Shown here piece by piece: positions 37,316 to 49,392 of a stretch of 64,000 nucleotides of DNA (the stretch's first letter is position 1; every line of letters begins with the position of its first letter). The stretch spans positions 3,782,001 through 3,846,000 of the forward strand of contig WIUZ02000001.1 in NCBI GenBank assembly GCA_015956445.1, written 5' to 3'. This DNA is from Thelephora terrestris. Its lineage: Eukaryota > Basidiomycota > Agaricomycetes > Thelephorales > Thelephoraceae. Position numbers and translations under genes: made by a program. The notes below the pieces were generated by a model. It saw only the letters and a program-made list of their open reading frames with translations. It was not told the origin of the DNA and ran no database searches.

Positions 37316-38731
37316 ATGCTCGTGGAGTCCCTTATCTGCTCCCCCACTCCGTCTTACCCGTATCACATCGCAGCCAAGCGCTACTTTGTGCGCAGTCACA
37401 GGGGCGCCATGGAACAGCGATGTGATGGGTACGATAAAGACCTCACGCTGATCTTCCTGCATCCTACGAGTTTTCCCAAGGAAATATGGGAACCAACCAT
37501 CGAAGCTCTCCTTCACGAACACGATCTGTGGGGAGCCCGAATACGAGAGGCCTACGCCATCGACTGCCCGAATCATGGAGTGGCGGCCGTGCTCAACGAT
37601 GGGTTACTGGGTGATTGCGCAGGTATGGTGGAATCCCATTTCCCTCTCCGTGCCAACAATCATTTTGATGATATCCTTCTTGATCACGGCGTTTTTTCTT
37701 GCAGCCGGGACGAAATTATTTGCTGAATGCGCAATGCAGTTCCTACTCAACGGTCCGTCGCTTAGCACCCCTGTCGACTTCTCGAAGCGGAATCTGGTCG
37801 GGATAGGTCATTCCATCGGTGGCGTAGCTGTGTAATGCTCTTTCTTGTTCTTACACCGTCCAAGACGGCTGACTTGTGTCATCCGGTGCTATAGGATCCT
37901 TATGCAAGCCATGGCCATCCCGATCAAGTTTAGATCCATCATCCTTGTTGAACCGATGCTGGACGCGAACCCTGGGGACGGTTACGAGCAGCTCCGCACG
38001 AGGCTTGTTCGTTCTGCGTATAAACGTAAAGACGTGTGGAACAACAGGGGGGAGGCAGCCGCTTATTTCAGAAACACCGTTCGATGGCATCCACGGATAC
38101 TCGACATATTCATAGTGAGTGCACCGTTATTATGTCAAACGGAAGGATTGAAGTGAGTTTCGACCGTTGCAGAAATATGGAATACGAGATCATCCAACCC
38201 ACACCCACGAGGTCTCCCCCTTCGATGGCGTTACTCTGGCATGTACTCGTGACCAGGAGGCGGTCAGTTAATATCTCATGCATTCAGTTCGATGAATTAA
38301 TTTGGGAATTTTCCTTCAGCTGATGTACAGGGATAAGGACGGGGCGACGACACCAATCCAGGACTTGAACGTGATCTGCAACCGAATCCCAGTGCATGTA
38401 ATTTTCGGAGGGAATCCCGACTATCTGTTGGTCTTTCCGCGATATCGTTTTTTATAGCAGACTCTCATTAATGCATTCCCTCCCGTTTATAGACCTCAGT
38501 CGACACAAGACGGACTTACGGATCCGAAGTCCGGTCGAAGGTTTGCTTCCGTCACTCGGATTCCGAATACAGGCCATTTGGTACGAATATGCCTATTGAT
38601 TCCGTTGTGCGATGATACTGAACATATGTTAGCTCCCCCAGCAGGACCCTGCGGCGTTGGCTGCCGCATTGTCTCGGGTCATTCAGTTTTGTGTTGACGC
38701 AAGACAGCGGAGGGTTTCTGCCAGACTGTAG
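37316..38731 (+). CDS. Alpha/beta hydrolase with PTS1-like C-terminus
   Basis: An AB_hydrolase-1 family enzyme spread over about six exons. The N-terminus MLVESLICSPTPSYPYHIAAKR leads to the oxyanion-side LIFLHPTSFPKEIWEP. The nucleophile elbow is GIGHSIGG (Ser nucleophile, near 37806) and the probable acid lies near VIFGGNPDYL; the catalytic His is in RIPNTGHL. The last residues are RRVSARL, so the tripeptide ARL fits the peroxisomal PTS1 consensus [SAC]-[KRH]-[LM]. Peroxisomal serine hydrolases of this fold include yeast lipase Lpx1 and acyl-CoA hydrolases of fungal secondary metabolism; which substrate applies here is unknown. The start at 37316 is the first ATG of the conserved frame and the TAG is at 38729-38731. 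Confidence 0.78.
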
Positions 38732-39168
38732 CACTAGTACTAGCTCGAGTCCCGTTGTAATCATAATGTAAGATGGCGCGTTCAACTCTAATATTATGTA
38801 CACTTGTTCAATGGTGATACGGGGAGGGAGGGACGTTACCTCAAATGCTAAGGAGGCATGCGAACATTTGATTCTTTGTGCTGATTGGAGACCTATGATA
38901 GTAAACTACACGAGTCCCTGAAACCTGATTAAGCTATGCACAAACACGCTGGGAAAACACGTTGCAAAAAAAAGAACTAGGACTGGCGAAAAGGTGGGGT
39001 TAGCAGTCAGTTTCGGCGATAAACGTGGCACGTTAGAGAGACCCACGTTTCGGAGGGTTCGGGCCTGCGAGAATTAGCCCGAAAATCCTACATTCAAGAG
39101 AGGGATAGAGTATCGGAAGAACGAAAGTAGCAAACCAACTAGAAGCTCTAGGGGAGCACGAACTATGC
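38732..39168. other. Convergent spacer after the alpha/beta hydrolase
   Basis: About 440 bases between two converging genes, holding both 3' UTRs. It has an A-rich tract near 38965-38975. No ORF with a motif and no RNA gene were seen. Confidence 0.5.
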
Positions 39169-39836
39169 CTATCGGTCATCCGCAAAGATGTTAGGCAAAT
39201 CCTTCATGTCCAGAACGAAAACGCCAGCTTCCTCGAGCTCGTCCTCGATTTCTTTCTCAATCTTGAAAGCAGGAGTTATTCCTCCCCCTGATCAACAGAG
39301 CTCTGTCAGAGCCATGCGACAGATCGTAGACGACAATGAAACCCACCGTGCAAAACCTCCAGTCTATCGAAAGTCGTGTGAGAGCCTCTGATGAGGAGGA
39401 CGGTGTTGCCTCGATGGAGAGCGGCACTGCATGTTGCTCTGACACAGAAGTCGCTTTGAAGTCCAACGACAACAATCTCCGCATCTTTTGATATTAGCTC
39501 TGTCAGGTTTGTCCCAGCAAATGCGTTGTTCTTGGATTTGTCGACGACTTGTTCGCCAGGCAAGGGTTTGTGGATAAGCTGCCAGCCTGGGGTGCCGCGC
39601 TCATCTGGTTCTCCTGAGCCGCCATCGTTTCGGACGTGGATGATTAGGGGAGTGGGATCAACCTTGTAGCGGGCGTGATTAAGGATCGTGCTTATGTTGT
39701 TCCTGACTTGAGTCGCAGCGGGGACGGCCTTCTTCCCGCTGAACATACCCTCCTGAAGATCTAGAAGGAGGAGGATGCGGTTGTGAGAGACAGTCAGGGC
39801 CGTAGAGATCGGTTGGATTGCGCTGCTGTGGACCAT
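39169..39836 (-). CDS. Isochorismatase-like cysteine hydrolase
   Basis: A cytosolic amidohydrolase of the isochorismatase/nicotinamidase fold, about 205 residues. Catalytic positions visible are Asp26 in ILLLLDLQEGMF, the Lys in VVDKSKNNAFAG and the Cys in VVVGLQSDFCVRATCSAAL; the preceding residue pattern (G-L-Q-S-D-x-C) is that of cysteine hydrolases. After SHTTFDRLEVLHG one intron (GTGGGT...ATCAG) leads to the last exon GGITPAFKIEKEIEDELEEAG and the end IFADDR, TAG at 39169-39171. The substrate could be nicotinamide, a pyrimidine carbamate or another amide; the sequence does not decide. It is divergent from the SH3-RA gene at 40068. Confidence 0.82.
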
Positions 39837-40067
39837 GATGAGAAAAAAGCCCCAAGACGACGGGGAACCAAACGTCCTCGACCTCGAGGGAGGTGTGCAA
39901 GCTTTTGTGTCTCGGGAGGCCGAGGCTACCCATCCTCCTTCACGTGACCCTCGCTACCGTCTTCCCGGTTACCCACTTTCGGACACTGGCACAAGCACCC
40001 TTCCTCTTCCCCTTCGCTCATTTCCGTTCTTTTTCTTTTTCTTTGAGGAAGATTGCCATCGAGAACA
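39837..40067. promoter_or_regulatory. Divergent promoter region with CT-rich tract
   Basis: 231 bases between divergent start codons. Positions about 40000-40044 form a C/T-rich stretch (TTTTTCTTTTTCTTT inside it) just upstream of the SH3-RA start at 40068, a common feature of fungal core promoters near the transcription start. Function inferred from position and composition. Confidence 0.45.
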
Positions 40068-43000
40068 ATGGCAGCTAGGCCGCACTTGGCAACCCGCCAG
40101 GACACATTTGACTTGCGGGATCAAATTCATCCAGATGACCACAACAATAATCCGCAGGGCGTCCTAGAAGCCGCATACCACTCCGACGAAGAGCATTCTA
40201 TGTTGGAGGACGACTCGGACGGCGAGGACAGAGACGACTACATGGACGACGACTGCTCTTCATCCCTTTCGATCCCCAACGAGTCCATCGACTTTGACCT
40301 CGTATACGCCTTGCACAGCTTCGCCGCAACAGTGGAGGGTCAAGCGAATGTTGTAAAAGGCGACAGTCTGTTTCTCATGGACGACAGCAACAGCTACTGG
40401 TGGCTTGTTCGTGTCCTCAAAACCCAGGAGGTTGGCTACATTCCCGCTGAAAATATTGAAACCCCGTTTGAGCGCTTGGCGAGACTAAACAAACACCGTA
40501 ATATCGACGTACGTCTCCACACAAGTCTCTCTATCTATATTCTGACCGTCAAATAGCTTGCATCCGCTACCCAAGCGGAGATCCGCGATGCTCTCGACCC
40601 TTCAAACCCTGCAAATTCTCGCGAACGCATACAAGCAAACACCGCCCGAGTGATCACTCCTTCCCCCCTCCCTGGCCAGCGCGGAATTTCCCAAGCTGCC
40701 GCGCGCAGGTCTGTCGCCTTCACGCCCGCAATGACTGTCCATCGATACCCTCCTGCGGTTTGGAACGAGGATGAGGAAGACGAGGATGATGAGACGGAAT
40801 GGGACCTGGAAGGGTACGAGGACGAGGATCCTGAACTTGCGGATGAACAGGCCCAAATGGAAAGCCAGATGCAACAGATGGAACCCGACGACGGAATGAG
40901 CTGGGAGGATGGGGCCGTCGAAGAAGCGCAAAGACAAACTCAGACAACCACTTCTGCACTGAAGCCAGTTCAGGATAACTCTCCCTCCCAGCCTCCGGTC
41001 CAACAGGCTGCTCATCCTCTTCAGCAAGCTATCGGCGAAGTCCCTCCCTCTGCGTTGATTGCTTCGAAGCAGAGCGACCCTTTGCTTGCCACAGACACTC
41101 GCAAACTCACAGTCACCCCTTCCGTTGCTCGCGATCCTGCCCTCGTTGCTGATGAGCCCCCTCAACGGCTGCAAGCAGCGCAATCGACCACACTTCTCCC
41201 GAGCGCTATCATGGCGCAACAGGAGGCGGAGAGGAAGAGGACGAGAGAGGAAATCGAAGCCTTGGAGGCTGCTCAGAAAAAGTCGAGGGGGAAAATTACT
41301 CCGGAACAGCAACGGCCTGGGGGGAAACTCCGGAAGGACCGCAATGAACAAGAGGAAGAAACGAAGGAGAAGAAGCGTAGTGGTCTATTTGGGCTCTTTG
41401 GAAGGAAGAAGGACAAGAGCGGCAAGGGAAGCGTCACATCGAGCACCAATTCCATGGAGAGTACAAGTGACTTGCGAATTTCTGATGATTCGAGCGTTTC
41501 TGTCAGTCAACAACAGGAAGGCAATCCTCCTGTCATGGCAAGCGCTAGACAACTACAGCAACAGCAGATCCTCCAGCAAGCCGGATACCGTCCCAGCGGC
41601 GCCGACCCCAAACGCCCCCAGCCTCCGCCCAATGGATCACAGGACCAGGTCTCACAGCATGCCTCTCAATTGCGTGAGTACGACTTACAGCAGCAGAAGT
41701 TGTTCCACGAATACCTCACCCGCTCTCCCTCTTCCCCTCCCGAAGCATCCTATGGCCTAGCCTCTGCTCCGTTAATGCCATACTCTCAGTCGTTCTCCTC
41801 CTCATCCAGCTTTACAAACAATCTCAGCCCCACTGCTACCCGCCCTCGACCCGGTTCTCTTATTCTTGCACCATCAACTACCGATGGTCAGGGTGTCGGT
41901 GTTCCCGACCTCAGTGTTGTCCGTATTTTCGCTGGCAAACACGTCCAGACCGAAGCGACCTTCAAAACCGTCTTACTTAACAGCTCCACTACTTCTTCCG
42001 ATTTGGTCAAGCAAGCCCTCCAGCGGTTTAGACTGCCTGCAGGAGAAGACGCAAGTCACTATTACCTGTCGATGAAGCAGGTTGAGGGCTCTTTCGCGAT
42101 TTTGAGACCGGAGGAGAGGCCACTCGGCGTCTTTGAGTCCCTGGTAGAAGCTGCTCTGGAGTTGCCGAGGGTGAAACGGAGCAGCGTTGGAAGTATAAGC
42201 TCAGTGAGCAGCAACTTATCGATGCACCCCGCAATCAAGAAGTTAGCTATGAACGACTTCACTGACGATTCCGCGGTTAAATTCTACCTAAACAAGAGGC
42301 CGAGGGAAGGCGAGACGGAGAGTCCGGATGGGTTGAGTGAAGAGGAAGCCACTATAATTGCAGATGGTACTATCACCGAGGAACCTAGGTCACAGCACCT
42401 CACCGTTACTCCAGTATCTTCTGCGCAAGAAAGATTCAGCTCCCCTGGCCACAGATTCTCGATGCAGGTCTTGATTTACCCCGACGATCTCCCGGAGGAC
42501 ATGGCGTTCGACACCCAGACCGAGGCCATCGTCTTCAAGAGCACTGTCAAAGATCGGCCTCAGTCGGATGTTTCGACCTCCTCAGGAGTCAGCCTGACTT
42601 ATCGCAGGAAGATCTTCACTTTCCACAAGCATATCACCGTCGCAGAGGTCATTGAAATTGGATTGGAGAGATTTGGTATCGTGGAGGGTGTTGTAGACGG
42701 CGGAGATGAAATTGAGGACAAGTCGACGAAGAGAAGAAGCTCATCTAGAGTTCGATATACCTTGCATGTTGAGATCGGTGGGAAAGGTAACCCTTCCGCT
42801 CACGTCTTGGGTGGTCCACATTCTAATGCGTGTTCAAAGCCCGCGAACTTTCCACTTCAAGCAGGATCATTGAGGCTTATCCTCGTCCCCCGACGCTCAA
42901 ACCCGCCGATAACCGATCAAAGCGTCGATCCGTTGATTCAGCAATGCTGTTGGGTAATGCGGAAGACATTTCACCCGATGATCCTACGTTCATCTTGCGA

Positions 43001-44166
43001 CGCGCGGTCGCATACCGACATTCGACCTCACGAAACCGTTTGTCCGCACCTCTGGATGAGTACGCTCTCCAGAAATTACAATTACATCGAGAGTCGGTGT
43101 CAAGTTCTGCTTCGGACGCCACAATACCTGGAGAGGAACCGAAACGACAGCAGTCACAGCGGTCTCAGAAGGATATCATCGCGGCGCAAAGAGAAGCCAG
43201 TCGTGCCACCCAGCGCGCTATCTTATCGACGCAATCCAACGCCTCTCATGGTGTCGATGTCATTCTACCCGGAAACGTTATGATACGAAGTTCGCGGTAC
43301 GAAGTTGACGAGCGGACGCGGTACTCGTATATTGACGCCGACGGCGAGACCTACGACGTTAGCGAGATCATTGAGGAGGAGCTCAGCAGCGACCTCCAAC
43401 ATACTGGTGGGACGGACCTTCTCCAAGGTGTGAAGGAGGTTCCGAGCGACAAGCTGGATCGTGTCCTCAACAAGATCAAGGACGGAAAGGGCAACGGAAA
43501 ACTGCCGTCTTCTCAAACGAATGACAGTCTGCGCTCTAGACGTTCGAGTTCTCCTTCGCTATACTCGTACGCCGAACGAGAGAGCATCCACGAGAACACG
43601 CAGACCTCCAGGACCACCACCCCCCTCGCCTCTGTTATGAACGCGAAGAACCCGATATCGAGCATCGTTTCCGGTCGCACCGCTTCAGCCCTTGCCAGAT
43701 TGGCAGCGAACAATTCGAAATACGCTTCCGCCCACGAAAGACAGAACTCGATCGCGTCGATGTTGTCGGACCTTCAGTCCGGTTACCGCAGTCCAACGCC
43801 TGGGACTCCGCCATATCAATCCACACGCGCGGCTTCGGTCTTGCGAAGACCGAAGCCATTCATTCCGAAGGACGACTTTGGTTTGTCAAACATGTTAGCG
43901 GTGATCGAGCTGGGTGGGTCGGTGAGAGGGCACACGCCGCCGCCGCCCGATTTTGTGGAAGAGTTCTTTTTTGGGAAGAAATTGGATATAGATGCGCTGC
44001 ATCCAGCGGTGCAAGAGATTTATGCTGATTCCTTCAAACGACTAGACGCTATGGATGCGGTGAGTTCCTTGTTCGTGATTTTGCGGGGGACGGGCTGGTA
44101 CTGATCGCTTCTACCCCTCTGTTACAGATCCTGGACGAGCTTCTCGCCACAACGGGTCATTCATAG
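40068..44166 (+). CDS. SH3 and Ras-association domain scaffold, Bud14/Tea4 family
   Basis: Probable cell-polarity scaffold at growth sites. It starts MAARPHLATRQDTFDL, passes an acidic stretch and enters an SH3 domain at about residues 74-132: DFDLVYALHSFAATVEGQ, SLFLMDDSNSYWWLV and EVGYIPAENIETPFERLARL. This SH3 with its trailing ERLARLNKHRN is characteristic of Bud14/Tea4/TeaC proteins, which link microtubule ends, formins and protein phosphatase 1. A long acidic, Gln- and Ser-rich region follows, with a KKKRSGLFGLFGRKK-like basic patch, then an RA-type fold beginning VVRIFAGKHVQTEATFKTV. The C-terminal third is mostly disordered, ending DAILDELLATTGHS after an intron with acceptor near 44130. 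Three introns were placed. The ORF upstream to 40053 lacks an ATG. Confidence 0.82.
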
Positions 44167-44405
44167 TCCCGGTATTCACCGGATTCAACTGCGCTTATAT
44201 ATCTACGTATTTATTGCTCAATCAACCACGCTCCTTGCCTTTCTTGTCTTTCCTCTACCGATTTGCGGAATCCTAATCATCATTATCACTTCGAATTCAC
44301 TGTATGTTCCCTATGCTGTCCTCAGTAATTTACCAAACTTGACCTAGTTACCTCCGACTCTCCGCATAGGAAGAGGGAAACGGTGGACACTTCAAAGGTT
44401 TGAGC

Positions 44406-46020
44406 TCAGAGTTCGTCTTCGGCCTTTTTAAAGGTGCCGGCGCCAGGAGGGAAATTCCTGGTGAGCCAGTCCCTGAGGTAGGCATTGACCTCCTCAGACT
44501 TCTCCATGTGTGGCCAGTGTGCGGTTGGAACGGACTGGGTGATACATGAGTGACCGGTGCAGACTATGGTGGAAGGGACGCACCACTTCTTCCAGCTGGG
44601 GGACGAGCGACTTGGACTTTGCTATTTTTGACACAACGACCCAGTCAGCGACGGCGTCCTTAATACATGTGTTAGACAGATTGCGCGGATGGTGAGACAA
44701 AAGGGGTGTGCCTTGCTAGGGTAGATTGCCAGCGAGGGAACATCGACATTGAACACGCCGCTGTCGTGCGATACCTGCCAAGAGAGGTGACGGTTCTACC
44801 AAAAAGAAATCGTGAATCTTCATTTATTGAACGATAGGAAAACAAATTACCCCATGCTGGTAGAATTGGAGACTATTTTTGAAACCGGTCTTTGTGTATT
44901 GGTCAACTAGGTAATCCTCTTCCTCCTGCGTCATCAGGGGGCTCCGAGGCAGCTGTGGAGATACGGAGTTCAGTAGCCGGGGCAGGATAGGGATCGATTT
45001 TGGTTTCTGGTTTACCTCGATTCCGTCATAAGGGGTCAGGAACGACGTCGAGCTAGTCAAGAAAGCGTCCGGGGCGGTGGTGTTGCTGTGCCTGTAGACG
45101 GCGCGGATGGTGCGCCTGACATCAGCATCAAGCTCGGCAGCGGCAGCGTCGACCGTGTCCCGGAAGTAGACCTGGTAGGTCAGTTTGGGGAAGGTTGTCA
45201 AGAATGCCTCAATGGGGGTATAAGGGCCGTTCGTAGCAATGTACTATAATTGTTGGGCGTGAATCATTGGTTGTACGTTTTGGAGAGGGCGACGACTCAC
45301 GGGGACGACGAGGGAGGCGACCCCCGAGAAGATGTCTGGGCGGCTACGTCCAGCTTCCCAGCAGATTGAGCTACCCCAATCGTGACTAGAACCACATCAT
45401 AGATGATCAGCATCCTGAGTGAAACGTTCGGAGACATCACCCCTCTCTAAACTTGTGGCTGGGATCCAGCCCAAGTGAGATTGATCTGAGGGAAAGCGGG
45501 AACGAACCCAATGCAGACAGATTTTCCGGTTACCTCGCCATGTTTGAGGACACAAGTCAAGTCATCAACGAAATCTCCCATGGAAGCAGAACTTTCGACA
45601 TCACCGGGGTGGCCTGATGCGCCCATCCCTCGGCCATCTACGGCGATGACCCGGTAGTCGTTCTATAGGATGTGGTGTCAAACCTGTGTAACTTTGAGGC
45701 GCGGTGACCGAACCTTGAATTCGTGGATCTGGTGCTTCCAGGTAGACCAGATACCCGGCCACCCATGGACGAATACGAGGGTGTCCTTCGCTTCTGGGTT
45801 TACGTCCACATAGTCTACCATGAAGGAACGATGTTAGACCGGGTACTGCAATCAACTTTATCCAGGAGAGACTCTCACGAATTTCGATGGTCGTCGTCTC
45901 GTCTGTGGCGCGGTTCACGGCTGGACACTTGGCGGTTTCGTGTCTCCCGGTGAAGGGGAACTGGGAAACCACAGATCCGCTGAGGAGTGCGAGGACGAGG
46001 AAACGATGATATAGTAACAT
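44406..46020 (-). CDS. Secreted epoxide-hydrolase-like alpha/beta hydrolase
   Basis: The start at 46020 gives a signal peptide (MLLYHRFLVLALLSGSVVS, likely cut before QFPF). Exons then give the motifs of the soluble epoxide hydrolase group: TLVFVHGWPGIWSTW with the oxyanion HGWPG, DYRVIAVDGRGMGASGHPGD, the nucleophile elbow CIGHDWGSS with Asp as nucleophile, a cap region with TYQVYFRDT, and the catalytic His in HWPHMEKSEEV. The end is KKAEDEL with TGA at 44406-44408. About seven introns were implied. Asp as nucleophile favours epoxide hydrolase or haloalkane dehalogenase chemistry over esterase. An extracellular role in degrading plant or aromatic epoxides is inference. An in-frame ATG at 46056 would bury the signal peptide and is less likely. 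Confidence 0.82.
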
Positions 46021-46357
46021 GGTATGAAACGGAAGATGACGTAGTCTACATTCCAATCAAACCAGTTGAGATGACGAGGGGCCACTTTGGGTGGGCTCAG
46101 GCTTCTTGAAAGAGCCCAGCACATGTGCATCACTTCTTTGCATTGCCACGAGGGTTGCCCCATAGGTGACTTTCGTCTGCTTTAGTTATACTAGACCGAC
46201 GGCCGGTTTCGGTCCAGTAAAATGGGGAGTGCCTTCGCGGTCAATCGCCAAAGCGCCAGCACGTGATCGGGACTGTGCCATCATTAACTTTAAGTCACGC
46301 CAACGCGGACGCGTCGAGTTTAGTGAAATCCGTGCACCCAAACTCATAAGAACACTC

Positions 46358-49219
46358 ATGAGGACCCCTCCGACCGCAGCCTCGATCGATTGTCTTTCTG
46401 GTCTATCCCTTGTTTTTACTGGAGAGTTACCTGGTTTCTCTCGAGAAGAAGCCATCAGTCTCGCGAAGCGTTATGGCGGGTAGGCCCCTCGCCCCTCCAA
46501 ACCACTTGATCATTCTCACTTCGGTGTTCGACAGTCGGGTAGTCGGTCAGCCGTCGTCGAAGACCTCATATGTGATTCTGGGGAATGACGCAGGACCAAG
46601 TAAACTCAAGGCGATCGAGAAGCACAAGCTACGCACGCTTGATGAGGATGGATTCATGAACCTTATCGCGACTCGCAAGGGCCCAAGCGCAGGAGGTAAG
46701 GTCGACGACAAGACACGTAAAAAGATGGAAAAGGAGGCGGAAGAGATCAAGGAAGGAGCAAAGGAACTGGCCAAGCGCGAAAAGGAGGCTGCGAAGGCTG
46801 GCAGGTCTGGTGATGGAAAGTGGGTACAATGCTGTGTGCGACGGCTCATTTTAACGTTTCTCAGTAGCGGCAAGGCCATCGACCCTTTGACCCAGCTGTG
46901 GACCGTGCGATATGCTCCCAAAACACTCAAGGAGGTATGCGGTAACAAGGGACAAATAGAGAGACTCCAGCAGTGGCTAGAAGACTGGCCTGGTAGCTTG
47001 AAGTCCGGCTTTAAGAAACCGGGAAAGCACGGCACAAATGTATACCGAGCCATGATGATTACTGGACCTCCCGGAATTGGCAAGACGACCAGCGCCCACT
47101 TATGTGCACAACTTGCCGGGTTTACCCCTATCGAAATGAACGCCAGCGACGCACGGAGCAAGAAGCTGATAGAGGTCCGTCTCGGTTTTTCTCGTCCACG
47201 CTTGCCGTCCCGACGTTTTTCCTAGAACGGTGCAAATATCATGAACCAGTCCCTCGATAAGTGGATGTCCGGAAAGGGGGTATGTACAAGGCCCAAGCTA
47301 ACGCCCGCATTTGCTGAATATCCCCCAGAATTCTAATGCCGCTGGGGTCGAAATCACTTCAAGCTCGTGTTTGATCATGGACGAAGTGGATGGAATGTCA
47401 GCCGGTGACCGGGGAGGAGTTGGTGCGTTGGCCGCTCTGATAAGAAAGTCCCGTGTCTGTCTCTCCAGCTGACCCTCACCGAACCTGGAACTGACCGGTA
47501 GATTGTAGGTCCCCATTATTTGCATTGCCAATGACCGTGGGGCGCAAAAGTTGAAACCGCTCATCAACTGTTCCTTCAACCTGCCATACAAGAAGTGCGA
47601 CCCATAAATCTCTCGCTTCTGACACGCTACTCACTTCGTCCCAGGCCAGACGCAACCATGATCCGGTCACGAATAATGACGATCCTGTACAAGTAAGTTA
47701 TGTGGATGGCAAGACACGAAGAATACTGACAAAACCTCAGGGAAAAAATGAAAGTCCCTGCGAACGTCGTTGATCAGCTGGTCGAGGGTGCGCAATCGGA
47801 TATTCGGCAAGTCCTTAATATGCTTTCGACTTGGAGGTTGTCCAGCAATACAATGGATTTCGACGATAGCAAGGCATTGTGAGCTCGCGCGTTGTTTGCT
47901 TGGAGCTCCTAACCGATTTCCTTACTCGACAGGGTGAAGATGAACGAGAAGTATACCTTAATGACCCCATTTACCATCATTCAGAAACTCCTGGGGCCGT
48001 ACTTGTTTTCTCCGAACGCTCGCGAGACTCTGAATGACAAGATGGAGCTGTACTTTCATGATCACTCCTTTGTCCCACTCTTCGTGCAGGAGAACTACTT
48101 GAAGACCACCCCTTCCATGGCGCGTAGTGCGAGTACCCCTCCCGAGAAACTAAAGCTCCTCAGATTAATGGACCGAGCTGCTTCATCGTTATCGGATGCT
48201 GACATAGTTGACTCTTTAATTCATGGGTAAGTCTATCAGTACAGCTGTTGTACCTCATTGAACCATGTCTCTGCCAGCCCCGAACAGCACTGGTCATTAA
48301 TGCCCCTTCACGCTATCACATCAACTGTCATTCCCGCATCGTGTATGTATGGGAATACCAGTTACGCTGGACCCAATTCCATCTCCTTCCCTCAGTAAGC
48401 TCTACTCCTGACTACCAACGCTTCCCGCTTTTGACGTGACCTCTTAACAGATGGCTGGGTCAAAACTCGAAGCGGAACAAGCTTATGCGACAGCTTGGGG
48501 ATATCCAGATTAGGATGCGATTGAAAGTCTCTGGCGACAAGCCCGAGATCAGGCAACACTATATCCCCTCTCTGTTTCCCCATATCGTTCAGCCTCTGAT
48601 GGAGGACGGCGCGGTGAACTAATTTCGTACGTTTTTGCGTGTCCCAAGCTGATAATTTACCTTTCAGAGCGCGGTTGACGAGGTTATTGAAAGGATGGAC
48701 CAATACTTCCTGTCGAAGGACGAGTGGGATACACTAATCGAGCTTGGCGTTGATAGCCACAAGGATGAGCTCGTTTTGAAGAAAATTTCTACGGCCACCA
48801 AGACCTCCCTCACCAGGAAGTACGTTGCGGCCGCACACCCTGTATATCGCCAACGATACTCACTCTCACCAGATACAACTCCCGAGAACACCCAGTGCCA
48901 TTCCACAAAGGCCAAGATCTGGGCAAGCTCCCCAAGAAGCTCGCCGCGGAACCAGCCCCAGACCTTGAGGAGGCCTATGACGTGAGTAGATGGCTAACCG
49001 ATGCGGATGCACAACCTAACTTCGAACCAGAACGATGATGACATTCCGGATGATGACGATGACGATAAAAAGAAACAGGTGGACGAGCTCGCTGGCGACA
49101 AATTGATCAAGACCGGAAAGCCCAAGGCATCCACCGCGACGAAATCCAGCGCAAAGTCAAAGAAACCGACAACAACAAAACCCAGGGGGAGTACTAGCGC
49201 GAAAAAGAAGCAGAGTTAG
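46358..49219 (+). CDS. RFC1: Replication factor C large subunit (RFC1), apparently short at the N-terminus
   Basis: The large subunit of the PCNA clamp loader. The first clear domain is a BRCT: DCLSGLSLVFTGELPGFSREE, then GGRVVGQPSSKTSYVIL after an intron at about 46480. The AAA+ module follows: LTQLWTVRYAPKTLKEVCGN, Walker A in TGPPGIGKTTSAH, Walker B in LIMDEVDGMSAGDRGG, sensor-like IICIANDRGAQKLKPL, SRIMTILYKEKMKVP and DIRQVLNMLSTW. The RFC1 C-terminal domain is present (DSLIHGPEQHWSLMPLHA, FLSKDEWDTLIELGVD) and the tail is basic (KPTTTKPRGSTSAKKKQS). At least ten introns join in frame. The first ATG close to the BRCT is at 46358; the open frame reaches 46166 but encodes no PIP box or recognisable RFC1 N-terminus, unlike usual family members. 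Confidence 0.88.
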
Positions 49220-49392
49220 CGTATAATAGTGTCTCGTCGCCGATGTTCCTTTCAGTTTCAGGTCGCGAAACGCGTCCATTTACGGTCACGTGCATCGCAT
49301 CTGTCTCTCTCCCTTTCTCTCCACACTTTGACCTCCCCCTATATCCCCTGTTCTCGCCCGCTTGCATACGCCAGGTGCCTCACGATCGTTTT

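Noticed and set aside
40602-41351. 249-codon antisense ORF opposite the SH3-RA gene.
   Set aside because: Its peptide is Leu/Arg-rich and mirrors the acidic codons of the sense strand; the sense frame carries the conserved domains.
47400-47700. Stops within the RFC1 AAA+ domain, suggesting a pseudogene.
   Set aside because: Three short introns (donors GTCTGT, GTGCGA and GTAAGT) remove all stops and restore IICIANDRGAQ, KKPDATMIRSR and LYKEKMK.
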